A DNA stretch of 64,000 bases, taken from positions 2,790,001 through 2,854,000 of the forward strand of contig NZ_BAAAPK010000001.1 in the NCBI RefSeq assembly GCF_039531105.1, in the 5' to 3' direction. Source of the stretch: Microbacterium lacus. GTDB taxonomy: Bacteria > Actinomycetota > Actinomycetes > Actinomycetales > Microbacteriaceae. Both the position numbers and the translations under genes were made by a program. A model generated the notes under the pieces. The model searched no databases and was not told where the DNA came from. It saw only the letters and a list, made by a program, of their open reading frames with translations. Shown one piece after another: positions 25,875-33,850 of the stretch; within the stretch, counting starts at the first letter, position 1, and each line of letters begins with the position of its first letter.

Positions 25875-26591
25875 CTACCGGCTCGATTCGTCCTTCTCGC
25901 GTGCGGGCACCTGCATTAGCGGCGAGCTCAGCGCACCCACGATCTCTCCAGTTTTCATGGCGCCCCGATAGGCCCTCGGCCAGACGTTCGCATGCATCTC
26001 CGTCAGCTCGACAAGCCAGAAACACGCGAGAATCTTGTCGTCGTCACTGCCGAACGACGGAATCGAGGACCAGCTGAAGCCGCCGTCCGCGTCCGACGCG
26101 GCTCGAAAAGGTTGGGTGAAACCCGAGGCGACGGGGTGAGTGAACTCGGACAGCTGCTCATACACGTCCTTGAAGCCCGGCGCACGCTTTGCGGCGTTTG
26201 CGATAAGTCGACCAACTGCGAACCGCTGATCCTGCTGCGCGATAGCCGACACGCGACCGATGTCGTGTGGGTGCTCGAGCACCCACAGCAACACGGCCGC
26301 GTTCTCGGCATAACAGCGGACGAGGGGAAATGCAGCGTAGGGGTTGTCGGACTCGACTGCCTGCAACGCCCCGTTGTGGAAGCCCTGGGCTCGCGTTATG
26401 AGCGCGAGAAGTCCCATTACCTCGATCGTTAGGTCCGCCTGGACGACACGATCGAGCGATCGTCCGAATCTGGCAAACTTCGCTCGCGCGATTGCAATCG
26501 CGGACTCAAGATCGTGCATCCCACGCGACGCTGGCGAACTCGAGGGCAGTTCCTCGCTCTCCTCTTCCTTCACTCCGGGAGCATCGCACAT
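25875..26591 (-). CDS. Hypothetical helical protein (island defence region)
   Basis: This 238-residue protein may start at ATG 26591 or at the internal ATG 26519. It is helix-rich; residues about 90-112 contain 'PLVRCYAENAAVLLWVLEHP', an Arg/Glu pattern reminiscent of DUF5677-like helical proteins. The C-terminal half has His (SEFTHPVASG) and aromatic residues, as in that group. Its gene neighbour at 26696 has a similar 'LRVAIECMATAHWLIAD' segment, so the two may be distant relatives. No function is known. Confidence 0.5.
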   Translation of the reverse strand: MCDAPGVKEEESEELPSSSPASRGMHDLESAIAIARAKFARFGRSLDRVVQADLTIEVMGLLALITRAQGFHNGALQAVESDNPYAAFPLVRCYAENAAVLLWVLEHPHDIGRVSAIAQQDQRFAVGRLIANAAKRAPGFKDVYEQLSEFTHPVASGFTQPFRAASDADGGFSWSSIPSFGSDDDKILACFWLVELTEMHANVWPRAYRGAMKTGEIVGALSSPLMQVPAREKDESSR

Positions 26592-26695
26592 TCATGAAGC
26601 TCGCCGACGCCGCTCCACCGGGCGATGCCCGAATGGGGATCATTCTTGAACCTATGATCCGCCGTTCGCGGGACGGTCTTCTACCGCTGCCGCCA

Positions 26696-27520
26696 TCAGC
26701 TCACGGGGCGCCGGTTCTTGTGCTCCTCCGTCGCGTAGAGCATGAACAACTCGACTGTGGTTTGCAAGTCGGTGACGGCGATCTCAAGGAAGTTCGCGTA
26801 GACATTCATGCTGATCGGATGCTCAGCAGGGTTCCGAACCGCACGCGGCTCAACACCGATCCCAGCTGAGATCGAGATGTTCCCGTGGGACACACCTGCG
26901 CACGCCATCCAGCATGATTGCATCAAAGTCGGATAGCTCGGTCGCACAGCGCGGCTTGCCTCCTGAACGATGCTGCTCAGCGCCACTCTCTTGGACGTCG
27001 TCACCTTCTCCGGGTCAAGTCCTTTGATCGGCTGAGCGATCTCGTGAATCGTTTCCTCGAGGTCGTACACCGCGCTGAGATCGGGATCCGCGTCCGCGAC
27101 AACCGCCATATCAACGGCGCTCTCAGTGTCCCACCACATCCGTTTGAGGAATCGTTCGACCCTGCCACGGAGAGAGCGGTCCGCGATGAGCCAGTGCGCT
27201 GTCGCCATGCACTCGATCGCGACTCTGAGCACAACGAATGAAGCAAGGGCCGGCGCGCCACCGCCGCAGGCAGATTCGATGTAGTGCTGTGCCAGGCGAA
27301 GTTGAGTCCGCACCAAGTCCGAGGGGAGGAAAGTTCCCTCGAAATGCCGATCAACCGCGAACGCCCGCCCTCCGGGCACGATAATCACACTGCTAAGTAG
27401 CCCGCCGATCGATTCCAGGCGGGCGCGGCTGGCATGAAGGTGTGCTTGTGGATCCGGTCTCGGTACTCGCGCGTCAAGGAACTCCGACATGCGTCTGAGT
27501 TCGTGTTCATCCATCTCCAC
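26696..27520 (-). CDS. Hypothetical helical protein (island defence region)
   Basis: This 274-residue protein has a GTG start at 27520, with ATG 27514 as an alternative. Residues about 90-120 carry 'FVVLRVAIECMATAHWLIAD', which parallels the R-x-x-x-E motif of the protein at 25875. Residues about 195-215 have 'CWMACAGVSHGNIS', with a conserved-looking His that recalls the C-terminal His/Asn of DUF5677-type proteins. The function is unknown. It is divergent from the HipA-like kinase locus (333-bp gap that holds the 15-bp dyad). Confidence 0.5.
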   Translation of the reverse strand: MEMDEHELRRMSEFLDARVPRPDPQAHLHASRARLESIGGLLSSVIIVPGGRAFAVDRHFEGTFLPSDLVRTQLRLAQHYIESACGGGAPALASFVVLRVAIECMATAHWLIADRSLRGRVERFLKRMWWDTESAVDMAVVADADPDLSAVYDLEETIHEIAQPIKGLDPEKVTTSKRVALSSIVQEASRAVRPSYPTLMQSCWMACAGVSHGNISISAGIGVEPRAVRNPAEHPISMNVYANFLEIAVTDLQTTVELFMLYATEEHKNRRPVS

Positions 27521-27853
27521 AGGTTCAGGCTATGTCGGATGTCCCCGGTGCTTTTCCGAAGCACGGGCGGAGTGTTCGCGATGGCGGCGTGGCCGCATCG
27601 GGCGATCGCTTCGACTACGACGGCGACGTCGGCGCTGTCACGCGAGACTGGTACTGACGGGTGACATCTTGACTTGGCTTGCACGAAGGGGCCCGTTCAC
27701 CGCGCAACGCCCGCATGAGGATCCTGATCGTTCTGTGGAATTCCTGAGTGCTGGATCCCCAAGGATGCCGAGCCGGAGTACCAGGGAGAGTTTCGCGGGG
27801 TACTCCGGCTCGGGTGTCAGCGGACTGGGGGCGTCGGAGATAACGTCGACAGC
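27521..27853. promoter_or_regulatory. Gap before the HipA-like locus, with a perfect 15-bp inverted repeat
   Basis: The perfect dyad CCGAGCCGGAGTACC / GGTACTCCGGCTCGG occupies 27768-27782 and 27799-27813, with a 16-bp spacer. It lies 40 bp upstream of the kinase start. It could be an operator or a transcript hairpin. No antitoxin-type HTH gene is adjacent. No coding sequence is supported elsewhere in the 333-bp gap. Confidence 0.6.
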
Positions 27854-28765
27854 ATGCCGACTGCCTGGGAGTCCCTACACTTCATGCGCGGCGCCGCAGA
27901 GGCCGACGAACCGATGGGATCGAAGGAAAAGTGGTGGGTTGAACTGCCAATGCTCGGCGAGAGGCCCTGGCTGCTCAAATTGGCGCGACTCGACGAGCGC
28001 GATGGGACCGTCAGCGGAGAGGACTGGGCCGAGTGGACCGTCCACCAGCTCGCTGAACAGCTCGGCGTCCCCAGCGCAACCATTCGTCCCGCAATGCTGG
28101 AGAATCGCCGGGCAATTATTTCGAGATCCGTGCTGCGTGATGATTTCGAGTATCTCGACCACGGCAATAGCGTCCTGTCCGCCCGATTTCCAGGCTATGA
28201 CCAGTCGGTCCAAGGCGAGAACCCGGGCTACACACCGTTCGCGGTTCGACACGCCCTCGCAGAGGTTGCCCCACCCGCAGACAATGATTGGCCGGCTGGC
28301 TTCACTGCGTTTGATGTTTGGGCTGGCTACCTGCTCATGGATGCGTGGACTGCGGGACGCGACCGACACCATGAGAACTGGGCAGTCGTGCTTCGTGCCG
28401 ACGAACGCCGACTGGCGCCCTCGTTCGACCACGGGAATGCGCTCGGGTTCCAAGAGCGAGACGAGCGTCGCGTCCGGATGTTGGCCGATGAAGCGCACCT
28501 AATGCGGTGGGCGGAGCGCGGGGCCAGCCGGCACTTTGTCGGACAGCCCAAGCTCACCGACCTCGCATGGAGTGCACTGAACCTCGCATCACGGCAGGCC
28601 CGGCGGTTCTGGGTCGAACGACTCGACGAGATCTCCGAAGATGCAGTTCGTTCCGTCGTCTCACAAGTCCCGCGCGGGATAATGTCGGAAGTCACCCATA
28701 GATTTGTGGTTCAACTATTGGTGACGAATCGGAGGAGGTTGCTCGATGGCTACTCAAGCACTTGA
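27854..28765 (+). CDS. HipA-like serine/threonine kinase
   Basis: This 303-residue protein has the kinase core of HipA proteins but not their N-terminal subdomain. 'GSKEKW' (22-27) parallels the Ser/Gly loop that precedes the ATP pocket. Lys42 ('PWLLK') is a probable ATP-binding Lys. The catalytic loop is 'GRDRHHENW' (Asp170, Asn175), and the metal-binding Asp192 is in 'SFDHGNALGF'. HipA kinases phosphorylate translation factors or tRNA synthetases and cause growth arrest. The missing N-subdomain is supplied by the next gene, whose start overlaps this stop by 20 nt, so the pair is a split HipA. No HipB-like gene is visible. Confidence 0.78.
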   Translation: MPTAWESLHFMRGAAEADEPMGSKEKWWVELPMLGERPWLLKLARLDERDGTVSGEDWAEWTVHQLAEQLGVPSATIRPAMLENRRAIISRSVLRDDFEYLDHGNSVLSARFPGYDQSVQGENPGYTPFAVRHALAEVAPPADNDWPAGFTAFDVWAGYLLMDAWTAGRDRHHENWAVVLRADERRLAPSFDHGNALGFQERDERRVRMLADEAHLMRWAERGASRHFVGQPKLTDLAWSALNLASRQARRFWVERLDEISEDAVRSVVSQVPRGIMSEVTHRFVVQLLVTNRRRLLDGYSST

Positions 28766-29471
28766 CCGTGACCAGCTCGACCTCACCGCGAGCCGCAAGA
28801 CCCTGATCCTCGTTTGGCAGAACCCGGTCACCAGGCTCTTCGTCAAGGTGGGCCAACTCGACGCCCTGCCTGGGGGGAGGTTTGCCTTCCAATACCTCCC
28901 GGGGGCGTGGAACGACCCCGCGTTCGTTCCGCTACTCGAATATCCTGACCGCGACACCGCCTACGTCTCGGACGAGGTGCCGGCGTTCTTCGCGAACCGC
29001 ATCCTTTCTGTCGACCGCCCTCACTACGACCGTTACCTCAGCTGGCTTGGCATTGAGGATCTCAGCCCGGACGAGGTCCCGTTCGAGGTCTTGGCTCGCA
29101 CCGGCGGAGGTCGAGCAACAGACACTTTCCACGTAGTCGAGCTCCCGCTCGCCAAAGCAGATCGGTTCACGAGCCGGTTCTTCGTTTCTGGTGTTCGCTA
29201 CTTCGCCGATTCGGATGCCGCTATCGCCACGCTGAAGAACGGGGCGACGCTTCGACTTGAGCTAGACGAGGGTAACGAGGTGAACCCGAAGGCGGTCCTC
29301 GTCAACACCATCGATGGTCAAAAGTTTGGCTACGTTCCGGACTGGCTCTGCAGCGACGTTCACGCGCGCGCCAAGGACGGTTGGTCGGTCACCGCGGTGG
29401 CCGAGCGCGTGAATCCGGACGCCCCAGCTCACGTACGTGTGCTCTGCCGACTCGAAGCACGCCGGGGCTGA
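28746..29471 (+). CDS. HipA N-subdomain fused to HIRAN domain
   Basis: This 241-residue protein has GGAGG 8 nt before ATG 28746, inside the end of the kinase gene. Residues about 20-105 match the HipA N-terminal domain ('VKVGQLDALPGGRFAFQY', 'PLLEYPD', 'VPAFFANRILSVDRPHYDRYL'). Residues about 145-235 match a HIRAN domain ('SGVRYFADSDAAIATL', 'NEVNPKAVLV', 'FGYVPDWL'), a module that binds single-stranded 3' ends of damaged or unwound DNA. The coupling to the kinase recalls the HipS antitoxin of HipBST systems, but with an added DNA-sensing domain. The role as antitoxin or sensor is inferred. Confidence 0.75.
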   Translation: MATQALDRDQLDLTASRKTLILVWQNPVTRLFVKVGQLDALPGGRFAFQYLPGAWNDPAFVPLLEYPDRDTAYVSDEVPAFFANRILSVDRPHYDRYLSWLGIEDLSPDEVPFEVLARTGGGRATDTFHVVELPLAKADRFTSRFFVSGVRYFADSDAAIATLKNGATLRLELDEGNEVNPKAVLVNTIDGQKFGYVPDWLCSDVHARAKDGWSVTAVAERVNPDAPAHVRVLCRLEARRG

Positions 29472-29619
29472 CTGCACGCTGGCGTTCTGAATCGATCTCG
29501 CAGACGGGGCGGCCTCGGGCTGCGCAATCAAGAGTCGACATTCGGTGTCCGCTAAGCGAGACGATCGTCAACAATCCGCCCGCCATGCCCGCTGAGGGAT
29601 CCTTGCCAAGACTGGTTAG

Positions 29620-30621
29620 TCAGTCGTTGTGTGCCGGGCCTGTTCTGCCTGTGTCTTGGTATCGCTTGGCGAGGGTGGCGAAGGCGGCGGCGAGTTCGGG
29701 GGGACCGACGACGTCCATCGGTACTTCGAATTTTCCGAATGACGCGGCCAAGGCGCCCCACGACCACGAGCCTGATTCGAGACTGCAGGTGTGGTCGTCG
29801 ATGACTGTGACGGTTCCGTCCCCGGCGAAGGGAAGAACGTCGCGCGCTGGGAGGTGGAGGATGACCGTGCCGCGGCAGGCCCATTCGTTGGCGTCGGACC
29901 CCTTGAAGCGGGCCGAGACGAATTCATCGACGTCGCCGCCGGGCACCGTGCGCGGGGTGAACCGCGGACCGTGCGGGGTGCGTGTATGAATGCGTTCCAC
30001 GCTGTAGAGGCGCCAGTTTTTGCGGTCGAGGTCCCACCCGAGCAGATACCACCGCCCGTGTGAGCTGACGAGATGGTGAGGTTCGGCTCGGCGCGGGCGG
30101 AGCAGCGGGGTCGCATCGGTATCGACGGCCTCGCGCGCCGGATAGTCGAAGCGAAGCGTTTCGCGGTCGCGGATGGCATTGGCCAGGGTGACGAGGGCGT
30201 CGAGTGAGATGTGGATCGGCGGCGGATCGCCGGGACGGCCGACCACGGTGACGTTGAGCGCGTCCAGACGGTGCCGGAGGCGTGAGGGCATGACTTGCCG
30301 GATGGTGGCGAGAGCGCGGATCGCGGCCTCTTCGATTCCCGCGCCGATGGCGGGGGCGGCCTGCAGAGCGATGGCGACAGCGATGGTTTGATCGTCGTCG
30401 AAGAGGAGTGGTGGCAGTTCGCTTCCCGCGTCGAGCCGGTAGCCGCCGTCCGGGCCCATGGTCGCCTGGATGCGGTAGCCCATCTCGCGGAGTCGGTCGA
30501 CATCGCGGCGCACCGTGCGGGGGCTGATCTCGAGCCTTTCGGCGAGCAACGGACCGGGCCAGTCGCGCCGCGTCTGCAGGAGCGACAGCAGGCTGAGCAG
30601 CCGGGAAGTCGTCGTCGCCAT
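29620..30621 (-). CDS. WYL-domain transcriptional regulator (DeoR/YobV-like)
   Basis: This 333-residue regulator has an N-terminal winged HTH at residues 5-60 ('LLAERLEISPRTVRRDVDRLREMGY'). The WYL domain is at about 140-215, with the pattern 'HHLVSSHGRWYLLGWDLDRKNWRLYSVERI', in which the conserved residues are W-Y-L and R-x-x-R. A C-terminal WCX-like domain follows. WYL proteins bind nucleic acids or ligands and regulate stress or defence genes. ATG 30621 is chosen because the HTH begins 5 residues later. It is divergent from the VOC gene, with 99 bp between them. Confidence 0.9.
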   Translation of the reverse strand: MATTTSRLLSLLSLLQTRRDWPGPLLAERLEISPRTVRRDVDRLREMGYRIQATMGPDGGYRLDAGSELPPLLFDDDQTIAVAIALQAAPAIGAGIEEAAIRALATIRQVMPSRLRHRLDALNVTVVGRPGDPPPIHISLDALVTLANAIRDRETLRFDYPAREAVDTDATPLLRPRRAEPHHLVSSHGRWYLLGWDLDRKNWRLYSVERIHTRTPHGPRFTPRTVPGGDVDEFVSARFKGSDANEWACRGTVILHLPARDVLPFAGDGTVTVIDDHTCSLESGSWSWGALAASFGKFEVPMDVVGPPELAAAFATLAKRYQDTGRTGPAHND

Positions 30622-30720
30622 CTCTCGAGAGTAGACGCAGTGTAGGACCGAAGCTGACCTATACGGATGGGAGCGTGGTTGCAGCGACCCGAACGGGTCG
30701 ATTCTCACCAAGGAGCACAG

Positions 30721-31176
30721 ATGACCATCCAGACCACTACCCACCTGAACTTCCGCGGCGATGCCCGGGCCGCACTGGAGTTCTACCAGTCCGTGTTCGG
30801 CGGACACACCGTCATCAACACCTACGCAGATTTCGGGATGCCGGCCGATGTGCCCGGTGCCGACAAGGTCGTCTTCGGCCTCGTGTCCGCGGACAACGGA
30901 TTCCGCGTGATGGGCTACGACATCCCCGGCCAGACCGAGGGCTGGATCGCCGGAGGCGGCTCCACCCGCCGCGAGGACAACACCACGATCACCGACCAGG
31001 CGGTGTTCGTCTCGATCAGTTCCGACACGCTCGAGGAGGCCCGACGCTACTGGGACGTCCTGGCGCGCGACGCCATCATCGTCGAGCCGCTCGCCGCCTC
31101 GGCGTGGAGCGCGGGATTCGGCATGCTGACCGACCGTTTCGGCGTCACCTGGAGCGTCAGCGTCGCCGGAGCCTGA
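30721..31176 (+). CDS. VOC family (PhnB/glyoxalase-like) protein
   Basis: This 151-residue protein has the VOC fold pattern 'HLNFRGDARAALEFYQSVFGG' at the N-terminus and 'AAWS..FGMLTDRFGVTW' at the C-terminus, typical of PhnB-like members. The expected metal and substrate positions cannot be assigned. AAGGAGCACAG lies just before the ATG. It is divergent from the WYL regulator, a frequent pairing in Actinobacteria, and is probably its target. Confidence 0.87.
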   Translation: MTIQTTTHLNFRGDARAALEFYQSVFGGHTVINTYADFGMPADVPGADKVVFGLVSADNGFRVMGYDIPGQTEGWIAGGGSTRREDNTTITDQAVFVSISSDTLEEARRYWDVLARDAIIVEPLAASAWSAGFGMLTDRFGVTWSVSVAGA

Positions 31177-31413
31177 CTTACCTCTGCGGTGCGGGTCGGC
31201 CCGACCCGCACCGCGCCCATCTCTCCCGTCCTCGGGCTCTTCACCCCACGACGTGCAATCCCGCGCGGCCCGCCCCGCGTCTCATCGCTTGACCGCCCCG
31301 TCAAAGGGCATCTACCTCACCCCGGCAACACTTCGGCCCGCTAACGGATCCCAAGAGAGTTGGGTCCCGGATAGAGTCGCGAACGTGATAGCTCCACTCG
31401 TACCGGTGCGCCT

Positions 31414-31950
31414 GTGACCGCTGAGGAGCCGTGGTATTCGCAGTTGCGTGAGCAATGGAGGCCGCAGCATGTCAGGCTGCTCATGATCGCCGAGAGTGCG
31501 CCCGACGATGGTGGGGACGTCTCGCGTCGCCGATTCTTCTACGCGGACAGACTCGGTGCTGACAACCTGTTCCGTGGCGTCGTCGAGGCGATGTACGGGA
31601 GCACGAAGGATGATCTGAAGCGAACAGGAAAGCGCCCATGGCTGGAGCGGCTTCAAACTGACGGGTTCTTCCTGATCGATTTGGCTCCATACCCCGTCAA
31701 CGCACTTGGCAGCGCGGCACGTCGGCGTTCGCTGCTCGACGCCGTCCCCGGGTGCGTGTCCCGCGCGGCGGAGGTGGCGCCCGATGGTGTAGTCGTAGTT
31801 AAGGCCGATCTTTATCCCATGCTCGCGGGTCCGCTCCGCAAAGCCGACCTCCCGCTTCTGCAAGACGGCCCGATCGCATTTCCCCTCGGCAACACACGCG
31901 CCGAATTCGTCGACGGATTCAACCGAGCTCGATCGAAGCTTGGCGCGTAA
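31414..31950 (+). CDS. Hypothetical protein, possible uracil-DNA-glycosylase-like fold
   Basis: This 178-residue protein has a GTG start. 'VRLLMIAESAP' at about residues 20-30 and 'GFFLIDLAPYPVN' at about residues 85-97 loosely match the two first motifs of UDG-superfamily proteins. The third motif is not evident. No catalytic residue can be assigned, so this is only a fold guess. It is the last gene before the island's right end. Confidence 0.45.
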   Translation: MTAEEPWYSQLREQWRPQHVRLLMIAESAPDDGGDVSRRRFFYADRLGADNLFRGVVEAMYGSTKDDLKRTGKRPWLERLQTDGFFLIDLAPYPVNALGSAARRRSLLDAVPGCVSRAAEVAPDGVVVVKADLYPMLAGPLRKADLPLLQDGPIAFPLGNTRAEFVDGFNRARSKLGA

Positions 31951-32296
31951 CCGACCGACACGAGGGTCGGCGTTGCCCATCATCGATCGTTTGACGCCGG
32001 CTCTACGGGACGATTGACGACGATTATGCGACCAGTGTCCGGCTAGGGATCCTGATCGGCCGATTCGCCGAATTCAACCGACACTCGAACCGCGCTTCGG
32101 AGGACCGAGGCCACAAAGAGAGCCAGGCTTGCGCCACTGGCTCAGTGTCGGCCCCCCGTGGCACAGTTGTGGCACAGTTAAGCGCGACACGCCGTGCATT
32201 CAAAGGCAGGGGGATGCTGTTGTGCCACGATTTCGGTCTCACGAAAACCGCGTAATTACGCGGCAAAACGCGGTATTTGCGCCCCAGAAAATCGGA
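31951..32296. promoter_or_regulatory. Island right end: paired GTGGCACA sites and a 16-bp palindrome
   Basis: GTGGCACA direct repeats lie at 32158-32165 and 32169-32176 (11-bp period). An inverted copy, TGTGCCAC, is at 32221-32228, and the perfect palindrome CCGCGTAATTACGCGG is at 32248-32263. Together with the repeats at 6215-6234 these are candidate integrase arm sites. No gene is supported in this stretch. Confidence 0.55.
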
Positions 32297-32320
32297 GTTC
32301 GAATCCCCTATCCTCCGCTC
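32297..32320. repeat. attR: copy of the tRNA-Ser 3' end
   Basis: This is identical over 24 bp to 6145-6168. It carries the T-loop/acceptor 3' segment only (no D-arm or anticodon), so it is not a second tRNA gene. It is preceded by ATCGGA rather than the tRNA sequence. It marks the right boundary of the island. Confidence 0.92.
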
Positions 32321-32465
32321 TCTCGATCCTCGTGCTCATGCGGGATCTGCACGCCGTCAGGATCTCGACACGACCTCTCGACGCGTCCTCCCGCCGTTCT
32401 CCGACTCTCCCGCCTCCTTCGCACGATGCCGTTGAGCATCCGCCGACGTCGAGACGGTTCGACGG

Positions 32466-33191
32466 TCAGCCGGCGGTGTTTGGCCCGTGCGCCACGGTGG
32501 GGAACAAGAAGGCGGCGAGTCCGAGGGCGATGCCTCCCCCGATGAGCTGAGCCGCGAGGAAGGGAAGGACCGAGGCCGGCGCGATGCCGGCGAAGGTGTC
32601 CGTGAAGATACGACCGATCGTGACGGCGGGGTTGGCGAACGAGGTGGAGCTGGTGAACCAGTACGCCGCGCCGATGTAGGCACCGACGGCCGCGGCGATC
32701 ACCGGCACGGAGCGTCGTGTGCGGGTCAGCCCGACGATCAGCAGGACGAGCCCCGCGGTCGCGACGATCTCGGCGAGGAAAGTGGCCGGGGTCGCGCGAT
32801 CAGTGCTCGAGACCGCGGTCGGCGTGTCGAACATCGCGTTGGCGAGGATCGCTCCGCCGATCGCGCCCAGGATCTGCGCGACGATGTAGGCGACCAGCGC
32901 TCCCGCGGGGAGTCCCGCACGAGAGCGGCGACCGAGGACTGCGTCCGCGAGCGAGACGACAGGGTTGAAGTGCGCCTCCGACACGGGCGCCAGCAGCAGG
33001 ATGAGGACGCCGAGGCCGAGCGCGGTGGCGAGCGAGTTCTCCAGCAGCTGCAGGCCGGGGTCGGCGGAGAGCCGCTGAGCGGCGATGCCGGAACCGACGA
33101 CGATCCCGACGAGCAGCCCGGTTCCCAGGAATTCAGCGACACAGCGACGCCAGAGGGGCGCCTTCGCGAGGGCGGGGCCGTCGATCGTCAC
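32466..33191 (-). CDS. Aquaporin-family channel (AqpS-like, arsenic locus)
   Basis: This 241-residue MIP-family channel has six hydrophobic segments. The first pore box is 'HFNPVVSLAD' (NPV in place of NPA) and the second is 'SFANPAVTIGR' (NPA). In Sinorhizobium meliloti an aquaglyceroporin (AqpS) in the ars operon conducts As(III) out after ArsC action, and the gene order here is comparable. It has a GTG start that overlaps the stop of the ArsC gene upstream by 4 nt (GTGA). No ArsB/Acr3 gene is in this locus, so this is the only visible export route for arsenite. That role is inferred from family and context. Confidence 0.88.
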   Translation of the reverse strand: MTIDGPALAKAPLWRRCVAEFLGTGLLVGIVVGSGIAAQRLSADPGLQLLENSLATALGLGVLILLLAPVSEAHFNPVVSLADAVLGRRSRAGLPAGALVAYIVAQILGAIGGAILANAMFDTPTAVSSTDRATPATFLAEIVATAGLVLLIVGLTRTRRSVPVIAAAVGAYIGAAYWFTSSTSFANPAVTIGRIFTDTFAGIAPASVLPFLAAQLIGGGIALGLAAFLFPTVAHGPNTAG

Positions 33192-33850
33192 CGTTCTGCG
33201 GCCGTTGCGGCGGGGGCGAGCTCAGAGAGCAGGTCTTCGACCCGACGGCGGATCTCGTCGCGGACTGCGCGGATGCCGTCCAGGTCGAGTCCTGCGGGAT
33301 CCGCCAAGTCCCAGTCGAGGTAGCGCTTCCCGGGATAGAACGGGCAGGCGTCTCCGCAACCCATGGTCACCACGGCGTCCGCGGCTCGGACCACGTCGTC
33401 GGTGAGGGGCTTCGGAAACTCCTCTCCCACGTCGAGGCCGGCTTCTGCGAGCACCGCGATGACGTCGGGGAGGATGCCGGTGCCGGGCTGCGATCCGGCG
33501 GAGCGGACATGGACTCGGCTCCCTGCGAGGTGGCGGGTGATGGCGGCGGCCATTTGGGAGCGCCCGGAGTTCTGCACGCAGACGTAGAGGATCTCCGGCA
33601 CGGGTTTGGCGATCAGTCCGCGAGACTGAGCGAGGGCGGTGAGTCGGTCGCGGGAGAATTTCTCGGCGACCGATGCGAGGTGCGTGGAGACGCTCGCGGT
33701 GCGGGCCAGCGCCGTGTAGGACTCGAACACGACCCGCTCGACGGTTTCCGCGTTCACCATCCCGGTGAACTGCTGCGCGAGCCGATCCGCTGCCCGATGC
33801 AGGACCTGTTCCGCTGACCGCAGACCGTCCTGCCCGCGAGTGACGATCAT
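33188..33850 (-). CDS. arsC: Arsenate reductase with N-terminal three-helix-bundle domain
   Basis: This 220-residue protein starts at ATG 33850 after a 4-nt overlap with the previous ArsC. Residues about 10-85 form a helical bundle that precedes the low-molecular-weight phosphatase-like ArsC domain. The catalytic loop is 'ILYVCVQNSGRSQMAAA' (Cys-x5-Arg-Ser). The 'TMGCGDACPFYPGKRYLDW' segment carries two further Cys needed for redox turnover. The helical-bundle layout is known from an arsenate reductase of Corynebacterium glutamicum. It is followed by the aquaporin gene (4-nt overlap). Confidence 0.9.
   Translation of the reverse strand: MIVTRGQDGLRSAEQVLHRAADRLAQQFTGMVNAETVERVVFESYTALARTASVSTHLASVAEKFSRDRLTALAQSRGLIAKPVPEILYVCVQNSGRSQMAAAITRHLAGSRVHVRSAGSQPGTGILPDVIAVLAEAGLDVGEEFPKPLTDDVVRAADAVVTMGCGDACPFYPGKRYLDWDLADPAGLDLDGIRAVRDEIRRRVEDLLSELAPAATAAER

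Larger units (their letters stand above)
6145..32320. mobile_element. tRNA-Ser-integrated genomic island (about 26 kb)
   Basis: The boundaries are a 24-bp perfect direct repeat: the tRNA-Ser 3' end (6145-6168) and a copy at 32297-32320. The tyrosine integrase gene lies next to the tRNA and reads towards it, as in most tRNA-targeted islands. Both ends carry paired GTGGCACA direct repeats that look like integrase arm sites. The contents are integrase, HTH protein, excisionase-like protein, replication-like protein, a sulfur/copper module, a putative defence module, and a WYL/VOC/UDG-like tail. No FtsK/TraSA-like transfer protein, portal, capsid or terminase gene was seen, so it is not an obvious self-transmissible AICE or intact prophage. 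It could be mobilised by a helper or be immobile. Confidence 0.9.

Noticed and set aside
32297..32320. Second tRNA-Ser gene
   Set aside because: Only the T-loop/acceptor 3' part is present; the D-arm and anticodon arm are absent. It is the attR copy.
32129..32545. Open frame crossing the right attachment site
   Set aside because: It spans the island boundary and attR core, so it cannot be an ancestral gene.
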